Assembly: GCF_010667575.1 (NCBI RefSeq)
Contig: NZ_JAABNT010000006.1
Span: 124,001 to 188,000, forward strand
DNA length: 64,000 nucleotides
Source of the DNA: Sulfitobacter sediminilitoris
GTDB lineage: Bacteria; Pseudomonadota; Alphaproteobacteria; Rhodobacterales; Rhodobacteraceae
Direction of reading: 5' to 3'
Shown here piece after piece: positions 8,588 to 17,286 of this stretch. Position 1 is the stretch's first letter. Every line of letters starts with the position of its first letter. A program made the position numbers and the translations under genes. The notes under the pieces were generated by a model. That model did not search any database and was not told the origin of the DNA. It worked only from the letters and a program-made list of their open reading frames with translations.

Positions 8588-9346
8588 TTAGTGATGCGGA
8601 TGCAGCGCGTCCTTGAGGTACACGCATGTCAGAATGGTAAAGACGTATGCCTGAATGAAGGACACGAGGACCTCCAGACCGTACATTGCCGTGATGCCCA
8701 CAATCGCGATCGGGGACACGGCAGTAAGTGCGGCAAAGCCTGCGAAGACCTTGATCACTGCGTGTCCCGCCATGACGTTGCCAGCCAGACGAATGGAGTG
8801 GCTGACGGGGCGAACGAAGTACGAGATCAGTTCGATAATCGCGAGGATAGGGCGCAGCGCCAGTGGGGCCGAAGCCACCCAGAAAAGGCTGAGGAAGGAT
8901 GCGCCGTTCTTGACAAAACCGAGGATAGTCACGGTCAGGAACACGGCGAGGGCCAGCACAACTGTCACGGCAAAGTGTGATGTCGGCGTAAAGGATGTCG
9001 GGATCAAACCAAGGAAGTTGGCGCAGACGATGAACATGAACAACGTCATGATGTAGGGGAAATACTTAACCCCGTCCTTGCCGCAGATGTCCTCGACCAT
9101 CTTGTAGACAAAACCATAGGCCAGTTCAGCGACAGACTGCATCCGGGACGGAATGACTGACCGCTTGGAGCTGCCCAATACCAACAGCAGGAAGGTCGCG
9201 ATCACGGCAAGGAACATCCAGACCGTTGCGTTTGTCACAGTGTACCATGCCACTTCGGATCCATCGCCGAAAAACGGCTTGATGATGAACTGATCCATCG
9301 GGTGGAAGACCAGACCGCTTTCTTCTTTTGCTGCTTCTGTCGCCAT
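8588..9346 (-). CDS. atpB: F0F1 ATP synthase subunit a
   Basis: A 252-residue membrane stator protein that provides the two proton half-channels. The essential arginine lies in [14 protein letters not shown] in the penultimate helix, and the C-terminal helix is [21 protein letters not shown] start at the ATG at 9346 (MATEAAKEE), one base after the atpI stop, which suggests coupling. Confidence 0.97.
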   Translation of the reverse strand: MATEAAKEESGLVFHPMDQFIIKPFFGDGSEVAWYTVTNATVWMFLAVIATFLLLVLGSSKRSVIPSRMQSVAELAYGFVYKMVEDICGKDGVKYFPYIMTLFMFIVCANFLGLIPTSFTPTSHFAVTVVLALAVFLTVTILGFVKNGASFLSLFWVASAPLALRPILAIIELISYFVRPVSHSIRLAGNVMAGHAVIKVFAGFAALTAVSPIAIVGITAMYGLEVLVSFIQAYVFTILTCVYLKDALHPHH

Positions 9347-9347
9347 C

Positions 9348-9677
9348 TCAGGCTCCTTCGTCTTTTGCCGCATCGGCGGCTAACTTCTTGTCCTGGATTT
9401 CCTGTGCGGAGCGGAGCATCGTCTTTATCCCCGCCGCAAGGCCCAGCATCGTAAACAGCACCATGAATATCGGAAGCGTGCCAAACAGCACATCAAGCCC
9501 GTATCCGATGCCAAAGCCGATCCCCAGACCGGCCACAAGTTCAATCACCATACGCCAGGCAAGCTGCGCCTGAGAGTAGTGCTCTTTCTGATGAGGTTTC
9601 GCTGGTGCCCCGCGTTCTTTCGCAGCTTTGATCCGGGCATCCAGCTCTTCAAGCTTATGACCATCCGGTTCGGACAC
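9348..9677 (-). CDS. atpI: ATP synthase accessory protein I
   Basis: A 109-residue small membrane protein first in the F0 operon. It has a charged N-terminal helix ([15 protein letters not shown]) and two membrane helices (residues about 44-62 and 67-85). AtpI helps c-ring assembly or magnesium supply in other bacteria. I use a GTG start at 9677 ([11 protein letters not shown]), with GGGG about nine bases before it; the frame is open to 9755 without a better start. The start is the least certain part. Confidence 0.85.
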   Translation of the reverse strand: MSEPDGHKLEELDARIKAAKERGAPAKPHQKEHYSQAQLAWRMVIELVAGLGIGFGIGYGLDVLFGTLPIFMVLFTMLGLAAGIKTMLRSAQEIQDKKLAADAAKDEGA

Positions 9678-9866
9678 GTTGCAATTCCCCTTCGGAATTT
9701 TCACGCTGTAGCTACTTGGCGGGGCCCAGAGAGTCAACAACGGTGAGTTAGGCAATAAGCATCTGTTAAAAAATGATTTTTATGAGTGTCGCCATAATTT
9801 TGAAGTATGGAAATCCCGCAGTCTCAGCGGCAAGCATATTATTCCGATATTCAACTCTTTGGTTGA

Positions 9867-10760
9867 TTATCCATCCACTCTGCTGCGCCAGACTGCGCTT
9901 TCAGCTATCAGCCAATCGCGAAAGACCCGCACCGCCTTGCGCCTGAAAGCGCCTTCGCTGCGCACCAGATAATAACCCCCTTCCCGGAATCCGATGTCCG
10001 AGACGCGCAACAATCGGCCCGCCGCGACCTCACCCGCAACGACCTCGTCCGAGACAAGCAAGATACCCTGCCCGGCTACTGCCGCCTCAACCGCCAGAAC
10101 GGAACTCATGCGCCAGGTGAACTCGGGCACGTCCGCAAGATCGACGCCTCCAGCCTGTGCGAACCACGTGTTCCAACTGTCGCTGGTACGGTCCCGCAGC
10201 AACGGATAGCGCAACATCTCTCTTGCAGAGAGAGCCTTGGAGATCAGAACAGGAGCGGCATAAGGATGCAACTTGGCATCGCTGATCAACTCTGAGTCCG
10301 GGTATTGACCGCCGGGCGGGACAAATCGGATCGCCAGATCAGCCTCATACCGGGCGACGTCTGCCAGATGGCGCGATGCCTCAAGCCGGATATCGATTTC
10401 GGGATGGTCAGCACCGAATGACCCCAAGCGCGGGACCAACCATTTGGTGGCGAAAAGCGGCTCTGCGTTGACAGTCACCGTGCCCTGCGGCGTCTCAGCA
10501 AGGCCTTCTGTGGCAATTGCGATAGCATCCAGCGCCGGCGACACCTGCGCAAGATAGGCCGCACCGTCCTGAGACAACGCAATCCCGCGCGGCAGATCGC
10601 GAAACAATTGCACATTAAGTCTATCTTCAAGGCCGCGCACATGCCGACTGATCGAAGAATGGCTGACACCAAGTTCTTCGGCGGCCTTCGAAAAGCTTTG
10701 ATGACGGCCTGCAGCTTCAAAAGCGCGTATGGCGTTCAAAGGAGGTAACTTTCGGAACAT
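9867..10760 (-). CDS. LysR-family transcriptional regulator (GcvA-like)
   Basis: A 297-residue regulator. The N-terminal helix-turn-helix PPLNAIRAFEAAGRHQSFSKAAEELGVSHSSISRHVRGLED is typical of the GcvA group. The C-terminal part is a periplasmic-binding-protein-like effector domain. It is divergent from a small DUF1127-like gene at 10864, across about 100 bases that contain an inverted repeat right before its own start codon. The repeat suggests autoregulation and control of the small gene. Inducer unknown. Confidence 0.9.
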   Translation of the reverse strand: MFRKLPPLNAIRAFEAAGRHQSFSKAAEELGVSHSSISRHVRGLEDRLNVQLFRDLPRGIALSQDGAAYLAQVSPALDAIAIATEGLAETPQGTVTVNAEPLFATKWLVPRLGSFGADHPEIDIRLEASRHLADVARYEADLAIRFVPPGGQYPDSELISDAKLHPYAAPVLISKALSAREMLRYPLLRDRTSDSWNTWFAQAGGVDLADVPEFTWRMSSVLAVEAAVAGQGILLVSDEVVAGEVAAGRLLRVSDIGFREGGYYLVRSEGAFRRKAVRVFRDWLIAESAVWRSRVDG

Positions 10761-10767
10761 CTTCTAC

Positions 10768-10786
10768 ATGTGCATTTTTTGCACAT
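10768..10786. promoter_or_regulatory. Inverted repeat, candidate LysR operator
   Basis: ATGTGCA and TGCACAT form a perfect 7-bp inverted repeat around five T residues. It lies seven bases upstream of the LysR start at 10760 and about 80 bases upstream of the divergent small gene. Size and place fit an autoregulatory LysR site; binding is inferred. Confidence 0.5.
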
Positions 10787-10863
10787 AATGCGTCAAGGAT
10801 TTGTCTTTGTAACTCATGCTTTGATCTGCGATTTTCAGGAATATACAGATCAGGAGAGATGCA

Positions 10864-11094
10864 ATGGCTTGTATCGAGCTGAACACGCAGGAGCGTGATC
10901 AAGAAAAGTTTGCGAAAAAGTCACAGATATGGACACTGATCAGCCTATTCAGGAGGGTCCTGCATGTAGATCGCAGCCGCCATGCGAGTAAACTGAGCCA
11001 CCATTTGGCAAAGGACATAGGACTATCGAGTGCCGAATTTGCGCGATTACAGCACAAATGGCCATCTGAGCACACTCATCATCCGCGAGGTTGA
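10864..11094 (+). CDS. Small DUF1127-like protein
   Basis: A 76-residue basic protein without a signal peptide. Its C-terminal half LSHHLAKDIGLSSAEF resembles the L-x-DIGL core of DUF1127 (YjiS-like) proteins, which affect RNA turnover or phosphate and carbon metabolism in some alphaproteobacteria. Divergent from a GcvA-like LysR gene, an arrangement that recurs at 58-59 kb in this window. The assignment is by motif only. Confidence 0.6.
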   Translation: MACIELNTQERDQEKFAKKSQIWTLISLFRRVLHVDRSRHASKLSHHLAKDIGLSSAEFARLQHKWPSEHTHHPRG

Positions 11095-11134
11095 ATAGCT
11101 TCCACTCTCGTTGTGCACACGGTAGACGGTGTAA

Positions 11135-11476
11135 ATGACGCGAAACATCGATCAGGTCTTTGCAGCACTGGCCGACCCGACCCGGCGGGCAATACTCGCT
11201 ATGTTGCTCGAGGATGATATGGCCGTGACGGATGTGGCCGACCCGTTCGAGATGTCGCTTGCGGCGATTTCAAAGCATCTCAATGTTTTGACCAATGCCG
11301 GCCTGATTTCACAGGAAAAAAGAGGGCGGGTCAAATGGTGCAAACTGGAACCTGACGCGATGCGCGATGCGTCCATCTGGATGCAGGGGTTCGGTCAGTT
11401 TGAACCGGTCAATCTTGACGCGTTCGAACGCTTCTTGGCAGCGGAGTTGCCGCATGAAAGCGAAGATGGCGCCTGA
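11135..11476 (+). CDS. ArsR-family transcriptional regulator
   Basis: A 113-residue winged-helix repressor. It begins IDQVFAALADPTRRAILAML and continues through the recognition helix MSLAAISKHLNVLTNAGLI and the wing EKRGRVKWCKL. No cysteine pair of the metal-sensing type is present, so it is more like the SdpR or redox/sulfur branches than a metal sensor. In Roseobacter genomes such genes often precede an SRPBCC protein; here none follows and the gene stands alone. Target unknown. Confidence 0.88.
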   Translation: MTRNIDQVFAALADPTRRAILAMLLEDDMAVTDVADPFEMSLAAISKHLNVLTNAGLISQEKRGRVKWCKLEPDAMRDASIWMQGFGQFEPVNLDAFERFLAAELPHESEDGA

Positions 11477-11505
11477 GCCTTTGCCCGCGCCACCTTTTGC
11501 TTAGA

Positions 11506-11574
11506 TCAAAGTACGAATTGTACGATAGCCAGAACGATTACGACCAGTCCGACAAGATAAATAATACCACGCAT
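11506..11574 (-). CDS. 22-residue single-span membrane peptide
   Basis: The minus strand encodes MRGIIYLVGLVVIV followed by a further hydrophobic stretch and stop: 22 residues that form one membrane helix. GGGAGG lies five bases before the ATG, an excellent ribosome site, and a stop follows the helix directly. Such tiny hydrophobic peptides are usually missed. It lies in the 270-base gap between arsR and the EamA gene, with a similar hydrophobic frame nearby. Expression is not shown; the ribosome site is the main support. Confidence 0.55.
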   Translation of the reverse strand: MRGIIYLVGLVVIVLAIVQFVL

Positions 11575-11629
11575 GTGCGCCTCCCGAGTTAAGTAGTGTT
11601 GCAAAAGGATATTCAGCGGGCCGGGCGAC

Positions 11630-11701
11630 TTACCCGACCGCAATCATCAAAACGACGAAACCGACGATTTGGATGGCTGTCCGAACGACGTTACCTTTCA
11701 G
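11630..11701 (-). CDS. Possible second tiny membrane peptide
   Basis: A minus-strand frame reads KGNVVRTAIQIVGFVVLMIAVG and stops, about 23 residues with one hydrophobic helix. The only start-like codon is a CTG at 11701 and the ribosome site (AGGG nine bases upstream) is modest. It could be a CTG-started peptide, a decayed gene or chance. It lies upstream of the better supported 22-residue peptide on the same strand. Confidence 0.25.
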   Translation of the reverse strand: MKGNVVRTAIQIVGFVVLMIAVG

Positions 11702-11748
11702 CTACTAAGACCCTAACGTCAGAAACGGGTATTCGGTTCCCGGTGGTT

Positions 11749-12642
11749 CTAAGTCTTTCTTGCTTCGTCATCGCGCAGCAGCAGCAATAATGCCAAAATG
11801 GTAAGGGCCACGCCGCCCAGAACCAGTGTCGGCGGCACCCCATTGCCCAGCACGGTTTCCCAGACAATGACCCATGAGGGCGTAAGATAAGTATAGGCCA
11901 TCACCTTGGCCGAAGGCAGGCGCAGGGTGGCAAACTGCAACAGCACAACCGTGCAGGCCGTTGCAAAAAACGCGGTGTAGAACAATGCTACCCAAACGCG
12001 GATGGGCAGGCTGAACCAGTCAATAGCCACCAAATCGCCCCAGGCATAGACAAGCAAGAGCGCGCCACCTGCAACAACGGTGCCGAACGTAAAAGTCACC
12101 GCCGTCTCGCCCCGGTTCAGGCGCCGCACCATTGGCGTATAGATCGCGTGGCTGACACATCCGATGAAATAAATCGCTTCTCCCCGCCCCACGTCAAACG
12201 CCAGCAAGGCAGAAAGATCCGCCCGGAAGATAACCCAAAGCGCGCCCACTGCGCCGATTGAGAGAGCGGCTGCCATGCGCGACGTCAAAATTTGCCGTAA
12301 CAGCACGTAGGCAAATCCAGCGGCCATCAGGGGTACAAGGGTAAAGACCGCCGCTGCGCTGACCGGCGGTGCAGTCTTGAGCCCTTCGAACATCAGCACG
12401 AAATATATACCAAAGAGCCCACCCAGCACCGCATAGCGCCAAGGCGCTTTGAAACTGCCCGCGCCAAACCCGCCCCGCATTTGCGCCAGTGCCCCCACAA
12501 AAACTGCCGCAAGCCAAAAACGCACTGCTGTAAATGCCGCCGGATCAATGTCGTTCGCCATCAGCCCGCCAAGCGAGAATGACCCCGCCACCAAAGCCGA
12601 GAACGCCAGCATTGACAGATGGCCCAGCGCACCGGGGCTCAA
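11749..12642 (-). CDS. EamA/DMT-family permease
   Basis: A 297-residue inner-membrane protein with ten predicted helices in two EamA repeats, the drug/metabolite transporter fold that exports amino acids or metabolites. A TTG start at 12642 overlaps the LysR stop as TTGA and has AGGA seven bases upstream, so it is probably translationally coupled; an ATG at 12612 is the alternative. Cotranscription with the LysR gene at 12639 is likely. Substrate cannot be told. Confidence 0.87.
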   Translation of the reverse strand: MSPGALGHLSMLAFSALVAGSFSLGGLMANDIDPAAFTAVRFWLAAVFVGALAQMRGGFGAGSFKAPWRYAVLGGLFGIYFVLMFEGLKTAPPVSAAAVFTLVPLMAAGFAYVLLRQILTSRMAAALSIGAVGALWVIFRADLSALLAFDVGRGEAIYFIGCVSHAIYTPMVRRLNRGETAVTFTFGTVVAGGALLLVYAWGDLVAIDWFSLPIRVWVALFYTAFFATACTVVLLQFATLRLPSAKVMAYTYLTPSWVIVWETVLGNGVPPTLVLGGVALTILALLLLLRDDEARKT

Positions 12643-13535
12643 CTCAGGTCTTCCTTTGCTCTATCCTTGAGGAATTTCAAAAGCGTCTGAACCTTGGTCG
12701 TGCGGTGCAGATCGACATGCGTGACGAGCCAAAGCTGTGTCATCCACTCCGACCGCGGCGGATACACCTCAATCAGGTCAGGTTGTTTTTCACCTTCCCT
12801 TTGGCTGAAGAAACCGATGCCCGCGCCAGCCATAACCGCGGCCTCTGCTGCGGGCTGGTCGGAACAGCGAAAAGTCACCGAAGCTGCCGGAACATTCTCG
12901 CGCAACCAAACATAGAACGGCGCCCGGCTGTCTTCGCGGTCTGGCCCGACAAAGCGATGGTTGGCAAAATCATCCGGCCCTTTGGGCATCCCGTAAGCGT
13001 CGATATAGTCCCGGCTGGCATATGCGGCCATAGGGTTCAGTATAAACGGCTGGACCACGTTGTCCGGCTGATCTGGTGGCGCACCTGCGCGGATCGCCAC
13101 ATGTGCCTCCGCGTATTCAAGCCGGAACAGTCTGTCGCCGGTCAGGAAACGCACCATGACGTCCTTGTGCAGCTTCTGAAAATCAGCCAGCAACGGCGCA
13201 ATCAGCGGCGACAGGGACGCAAGCGAGGTGACGACAAGGTCACCAGATACCTCAGACCCACGCCCCTTGATCCGGCCCGCAAGCTGACTGAACTGGTCAT
13301 CCGTTGCCTGCGCGACCCGCAACAGGTCCTCTCCGGCTTCCGTGGCCGTGTATCCCCGCGCATGCCGCTGGAAAAGTTTGACGCCAAGCCGTCCTTCCAA
13401 CGCATCTATATGGCGGATCACCGTCGCATGGTGCACACCAAGCACGTCCGCCGCTCCGCTCACCGTGCCCATCCGGGCAACCTGATAGGCGGTCCTGATT
13501 TCATCCCAGTTTTCGATCTCACCTCTCCTGTGCAC
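12639..13535 (-). CDS. LysR-family transcriptional regulator
   Basis: About 298 residues. The winged helix reads WDEIRTAYQVARMGTVSGAA then VHHATVIRHIDALEGRLG, followed by an effector domain. Divergent from the azoreductase-like gene at 13627, so that gene is the likely target. The start is awkward: relatives begin with M-ENWDE, but here the codon before GAAAAC is ATC (13517-13515) with a perfect AGGAG seven bases upstream. The only ordinary in-frame start nearby is GTG at 13535, used here. The frame is open far upstream but that part is not LysR-like. Confidence 0.85.
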   Translation of the reverse strand: MHRRGEIENWDEIRTAYQVARMGTVSGAADVLGVHHATVIRHIDALEGRLGVKLFQRHARGYTATEAGEDLLRVAQATDDQFSQLAGRIKGRGSEVSGDLVVTSLASLSPLIAPLLADFQKLHKDVMVRFLTGDRLFRLEYAEAHVAIRAGAPPDQPDNVVQPFILNPMAAYASRDYIDAYGMPKGPDDFANHRFVGPDREDSRAPFYVWLRENVPAASVTFRCSDQPAAEAAVMAGAGIGFFSQREGEKQPDLIEVYPPRSEWMTQLWLVTHVDLHRTTKVQTLLKFLKDRAKEDLS

Positions 13536-13555
13536 AGGCGAACAGTCTGTGCACA
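13529..13555. promoter_or_regulatory. Two copies of the palindrome TGTGCACA, candidate LysR operator
   Basis: TGTGCACA occurs at 13529-13536 and again at 13548-13555, a 19-base period, so both faces lie nearly on the same side of the helix. The first covers the putative LysR start and ribosome site. They sit between the divergent LysR and azoreductase genes. Function inferred from position and symmetry. Confidence 0.45.
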
Positions 13556-13626
13556 ATTTTCGACGTTGCGTTCGGAAATGCAATAGCCAACTTTTGGTCT
13601 GACAAAGACAGAAAAGGAATGCCCCC

Positions 13627-14211
13627 ATGACGATCCTACGCATCGACAGTTCAGCCAACACCGAAACTTCGGTCACCCGTGATCTGACAGACAAGATTGT
13701 CGCCACACTTGGCAAAACGTCGGTCATCACCCGTGATCTCGCGATCAGCCCCCTGCCCCAGATCACCCACACGTGGACAAAGGCCCGTGAGGTTCCCAAG
13801 GCCGAACGCAGTGATGCGCAACGCGCCGCTCTTGCGCAATCCGACGCCCTGATTGAAGAGCTTCGTGCGGCGGAAACGCTGGTGATCGGGCTGCCTGTCT
13901 ACAACTTCTCCGTCCCCGCCGCCTTGAAAGCATGGATCGATCTGATTGCCCGCGCCGGGGAAACCTTCCGCTACACCGAAAACGGTCCGGAAGGGTTGCT
14001 CTCTGGCAAGCGGGCTATCCTTGCCGTGGCCTCTGGCGGCACGCCGGTCGGCTCAGATATCGACTTTGCAACTGGCTATATGCGCCACGTATTGGGATTT
14101 ATCGGCATCACGGATGTTTCCATTGTTGCGGCAGACAAGCTGGCTTTCAATCCTGAAGAGACGATCGCCGACGCACATCAGCAGATCAAGGAACTTGCGC
14201 TGGCAGCCTGA
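13627..14211 (+). CDS. azoR: FMN-dependent NADH-azoreductase / quinone reductase
   Basis: A 194-residue flavodoxin-like oxidoreductase that reduces quinones and azo compounds with NAD(P)H and FMN. N-terminal ILRIDSSANTETSVTRDL binds the FMN phosphate and GLPVYNFSVPAALKAWIDLIARAGETF is the family signature near residues 79-105. AAGGA precedes the ATG. Divergent LysR gene and a strong terminator after the stop make it a single-gene unit, probably induced by quinone or electrophile stress (inferred). Confidence 0.9.
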   Translation: MTILRIDSSANTETSVTRDLTDKIVATLGKTSVITRDLAISPLPQITHTWTKAREVPKAERSDAQRAALAQSDALIEELRAAETLVIGLPVYNFSVPAALKAWIDLIARAGETFRYTENGPEGLLSGKRAILAVASGGTPVGSDIDFATGYMRHVLGFIGITDVSIVAADKLAFNPEETIADAHQQIKELALAA

Positions 14212-14282
14212 TCTCTTGGCCGAATACATGACAATTGCCATAGTGCAGGCATGAATTTCCATGAGCAGGCACAATCCATATC

Positions 14283-14310
14283 TCTACGCAGCCCCATCGG
14301 GCTGCGTAGA
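14283..14310 (+). terminator. Rho-independent terminator after azoR
   Basis: A perfect 12-bp stem (14283-14294 with 14299-14310), CATC loop, and five T residues three bases later. It lies about 70 bases after the azoR stop. Confidence 0.85.
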
Positions 14311-14354
14311 CAATTTTTGACCCATGCGATTTTGACAGCGCGCGGTGCAAATCT

Positions 14355-14846
14355 GTGAAGATCAAACGCAGCACCCCGGACCAATTGATCCTTGAAAACA
14401 ATCCGATCTGGCTGGCGATTTTCCTCTCCCTCTTCGGTTTGACCTTTCTTGGCATCGGTCTTGCCAATCTGGGGGCACAGCCCGGCATGGCGCTTGCCTT
14501 CATGCTGGGTGGTTTGGGGGTCGGCGTAGGCTTTAACATGATCTTCATTCGCCGCACGCAGCTGATCCTCGACAGGCCGCGTAACTTGGTGGAACTACGC
14601 CGTCGCTCGTGGCTTGGCTATTCGGTGCTAAGCTGGAGTTTGGAGCATCTTGGCGGAGCCGTCGTCGAGACCTCGCATTCCGGTGACACCGACACGCACC
14701 GCGCAGCGCTGGTGATCAGGGGCGGAATGGACGCGGGGACACACCCGATCACATCAGTCTATTCCAGCGGCCGGGGTGCCCGCCGTGCCGTGGACGCCAT
14801 CAACGATTGGTGCGCCGCGCTTGACTCATCCCCGCCCACCCCCTAA
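14355..14846 (+). CDS. Two-span membrane protein of unknown function
   Basis: A 163-residue protein starting at GTG 14355. Residues 17-36 and 44-64 are membrane helices (IWLAIFLSLFGLTFLGIGLA and the glycine-rich segment after it). A soluble C-terminal half follows with QLILDRPRNLVELRRRSWLG, which resembles the beta-rich cytosolic part of PH-like membrane proteins. No motif allows a functional call. No strong ribosome site is visible. It lies between the azoR terminator and ffh. Confidence 0.6.
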   Translation: MKIKRSTPDQLILENNPIWLAIFLSLFGLTFLGIGLANLGAQPGMALAFMLGGLGVGVGFNMIFIRRTQLILDRPRNLVELRRRSWLGYSVLSWSLEHLGGAVVETSHSGDTDTHRAALVIRGGMDAGTHPITSVYSSGRGARRAVDAINDWCAALDSSPPTP

Positions 14847-15008
14847 ACGGCCCTGAAATCCCGGAAGCAAAGCCTTCCGGTCCCATTGCCATAAGGCAGG
14901 GATCGACCTCCGTCAGCGTTATACGCCCACGGAGGCATTTGTGCATTTGAGCGGACCTTCCTATCTAGGATGTATTCCGCAACCGAAACGAGAGAGGGGG
15001 CTTGCCCC

Positions 15009-16505
15009 ATGTTTGAAAACCTGAGCGAACGCCTGTCCGGTGTCTTTGACCGCCTGACCAAGCAGGGCGCGCTGTCCGAGGACGACGTCAAAACCGCCCT
15101 GCGCGAGGTACGTGTGGCGCTGCTTGAGGCTGACGTGTCGCTGCCCGTTGCTCGTGACTTTGTCAAAGCGGTTCAGGAGCAGGCGACCGGTCAGGCTGTT
15201 ACAAAGTCGATCACGCCGGGGCAACAGGTCGTCAAGATTGTGCATGATGCGCTGATTGACGTGCTCAAGGGCGAAGGCGAACCCGGCGCGCTCAAGATCG
15301 ACAACCCGCCCGCGCCGATCCTGATGGTCGGTCTGCAAGGTGGTGGTAAGACGACAACAACAGCAAAGCTCGCCAAGCGCCTGAAAGAAAGAGAGGGCAA
15401 GCGCGTGCTGATGGCCTCGCTTGACGTGAACCGTCCTGCCGCGATGGAGCAGCTTGCCATCCTTGGTCAGCAGATCGGCGTTGACACCCTGCCCATCGTC
15501 AAGGGCGAGGACCCCGTCGCCATCACCAAACGCGCCAAAACACAGGCGGGCTTGGGCGGCTACGACGTCTACATGCTCGACACCGCCGGGCGCCTCTCCA
15601 TCGACGAAGAGCTGATGCAGCAGGTCGAAGCTGTCCGTGACGTTGTCACCCCGCGTGAGACCCTCTTGGTTGTTGATGGCCTGACAGGTCAGGACGCCGT
15701 GCACACGGCTGAGAATTTTGACGAACGTATCGGCATCTCCGGCGTGGTTCTCACCCGGATGGACGGCGACGGGCGTGGTGGTGCGGCGCTGTCGATGCGT
15801 GCGGTCACCGGCAAGCCCATCAAATTCGTGGGCCTTGGCGAAAAGATGGACGCGCTCGAAACCTTCGAGCCAGAGCGCATCGCGGGCCGCATCCTTGGCA
15901 TGGGCGACATCGTCGCTTTGGTTGAAAAGGCGCAGGAAACCATCGAGGCCGAACAGGCCGAACGCATGATGAAGCGCATGGCCAAGGGTCAGTTCAACAT
16001 GAACGACCTCAAGATGCAGCTTGAGCAGATGATCAAGATGGGCGGCATGCAGGGCATGATGGGCATGATGCCCGGCATGGGCAAAATGGCCAAGCAGGTC
16101 GAAGACGCAGGCCTTGATGACAAGATGCTCAAGCAGCAGATCGCGCTCATTCAGTCCATGACGAAAAAAGAGCGCGCCAATCCGCAGCTTTTGCAGGCGT
16201 CCCGGAAAAAGCGGATCGCCAAAGGTGCTGGCATGGAGGTCTCTGACCTGAACAAGCTGATGAAAATGCACCGCCAGATGTCCGACATGATGAAGAAGAT
16301 GGGCAAGATGGGTAAAGGCGGCATGCTCAAGCAGGCCATGAAAGGCATGATGGGCAAGGGCGGCATGGATCCGGCGGCCATGGCGCAGGGCATGGACCCC
16401 AAGGCGCTGGAAGCCGCGGCCAAGCAGATGGGCGGCAAAAACCCCTTTGGTGGCGGCGGCATGCAACTGCCCCCCGGTCTCAGCGGTTTCGGCAAGAAGA
16501 AATGA
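15009..16505 (+). CDS. ffh: Signal recognition particle protein Ffh
   Basis: A 498-residue SRP54 GTPase that, with 4.5S RNA, brings membrane-protein ribosomes to FtsY. Domains: N (1-85), G with GLQGGGKTTTTAKLA, DTAGRL and TRMDGDGRGGAALS (about 100-295), and a methionine-rich M domain (about 325-450) with the signal-peptide groove and the RNA-binding segment. A glycine- and methionine-rich tail ends in FGKKK. The ATG at 15009 (MFENLSERLSG) has GAGGGGG upstream. First gene of the translation block. Confidence 0.98.
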   Translation: MFENLSERLSGVFDRLTKQGALSEDDVKTALREVRVALLEADVSLPVARDFVKAVQEQATGQAVTKSITPGQQVVKIVHDALIDVLKGEGEPGALKIDNPPAPILMVGLQGGGKTTTTAKLAKRLKEREGKRVLMASLDVNRPAAMEQLAILGQQIGVDTLPIVKGEDPVAITKRAKTQAGLGGYDVYMLDTAGRLSIDEELMQQVEAVRDVVTPRETLLVVDGLTGQDAVHTAENFDERIGISGVVLTRMDGDGRGGAALSMRAVTGKPIKFVGLGEKMDALETFEPERIAGRILGMGDIVALVEKAQETIEAEQAERMMKRMAKGQFNMNDLKMQLEQMIKMGGMQGMMGMMPGMGKMAKQVEDAGLDDKMLKQQIALIQSMTKKERANPQLLQASRKKRIAKGAGMEVSDLNKLMKMHRQMSDMMKKMGKMGKGGMLKQAMKGMMGKGGMDPAAMAQGMDPKALEAAAKQMGGKNPFGGGGMQLPPGLSGFGKKK

Positions 16506-16764
16506 CGCCAGCGTTCCAGATACCTTCCGGTGATTCTGCACGGGGTCAAGGATGCGCAGCACCGCGCTTGCGCGGCTTGTCCTTGAGGCCGTGGAGAATC
16601 GCCACGCAACCTCGAAAAGGTGCCTTGAGGACGCATTGCGCCCTCAAGCGCCTCTCAGCGAATGGGGCCTTGCCCTCGACCTGCGCCCCGGTGATCTCCT
16701 GCGAAAACACCTCATCCGCCGCCAAGCATGTCGTCGCGCGCCCGCGCGGCAATAGGATCACGTC
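16506..16764. other. Gap between ffh and the GNAT gene, no supported gene
   Basis: About 260 bases of GC-rich DNA. Both strands are open for 60-90 codons, but the frames have no recognisable motif, poor ribosome sites and mutually exclusive codon patterns. No clear terminator or promoter is visible. It may be a decayed gene or an untranslated linker in the operon. Confidence 0.4.
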
Positions 16765-17286
16765 ATGAGCGCGATGCTCGATCATATCCCGGTGCTCGAT
16801 ACCCAGCGCCTGACGCTACGTGCGCCGAAGAAGGCCGATCTTCCGACGCTGACCGCCTTTTTCGAAACGGAGCGCAGCCATATGGTCGGGGGCCCGGCGG
16901 ATGCGACAGGCGCGTTTACCAAGCTGACCGCACGCATCGGCCATTGGGCCGTGCTCGGCTACGGGCTCTGGCACATCGACAGCCGCGAGAATGGCGATTT
17001 TCTGGGCTGGGCTGGCATCATCAACCCGCCCGGTTGGGACGAACCTGAACTGGGCTGGACGCTCTTCGCCCATGCCGAGGGCAAAGGCTACGCCTTCGAG
17101 GCCGCCCGCGCGGCCCGCGCCTTCGCCGCACAGGAATTCAAGCTCGATGGGTTGATCAGCTACATTCACCCCGACAATACCCGCTCTCGCGCACTGGCCG
17201 AGAAGCTCGGTGCCGCCTATGAACGCGACGGCGCGGTAATGGGCACCCCCTGCCAGATCTGGCGCCACCCCAAGGAGGCCGCATGA
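16765..17286 (+). CDS. GNAT-family N-acetyltransferase (RimJ/RimL-like)
   Basis: A 173-residue acetyl-CoA-dependent transferase. It opens with TQRLTLRAPKKADLPTL, typical of the RimJ/RimL group. The acetyl-CoA loop region is around ELGWTLFAHAEGKGYAFEAA and the C-terminal strand pair around YIHPDNTRSRALAEKLG is conserved. Substrate is not visible. Overlaps the chorismate mutase start by four bases (ATGA), so the two are coupled. Confidence 0.9.
   Translation: MSAMLDHIPVLDTQRLTLRAPKKADLPTLTAFFETERSHMVGGPADATGAFTKLTARIGHWAVLGYGLWHIDSRENGDFLGWAGIINPPGWDEPELGWTLFAHAEGKGYAFEAARAARAFAAQEFKLDGLISYIHPDNTRSRALAEKLGAAYERDGAVMGTPCQIWRHPKEAA

Noticed and set aside
14847-15008. Possible 4.5S RNA or other structured RNA before ffh
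   Set aside because: Only a 7-bp hairpin near 14877 is visible; the GGAA tetraloop and asymmetric loops of SRP RNA are missing.
14961-16562. 533-codon frame on the minus strand opposite ffh
   Set aside because: It is exactly antisense to a perfectly conserved gene, has His-rich composition that mirrors the Met-rich M domain, and has no ribosome site or domain.
16502-16785. Frames of 67-88 codons on both strands between ffh and the GNAT gene
   Set aside because: No motif, no convincing start, and codon use unlike neighbours.
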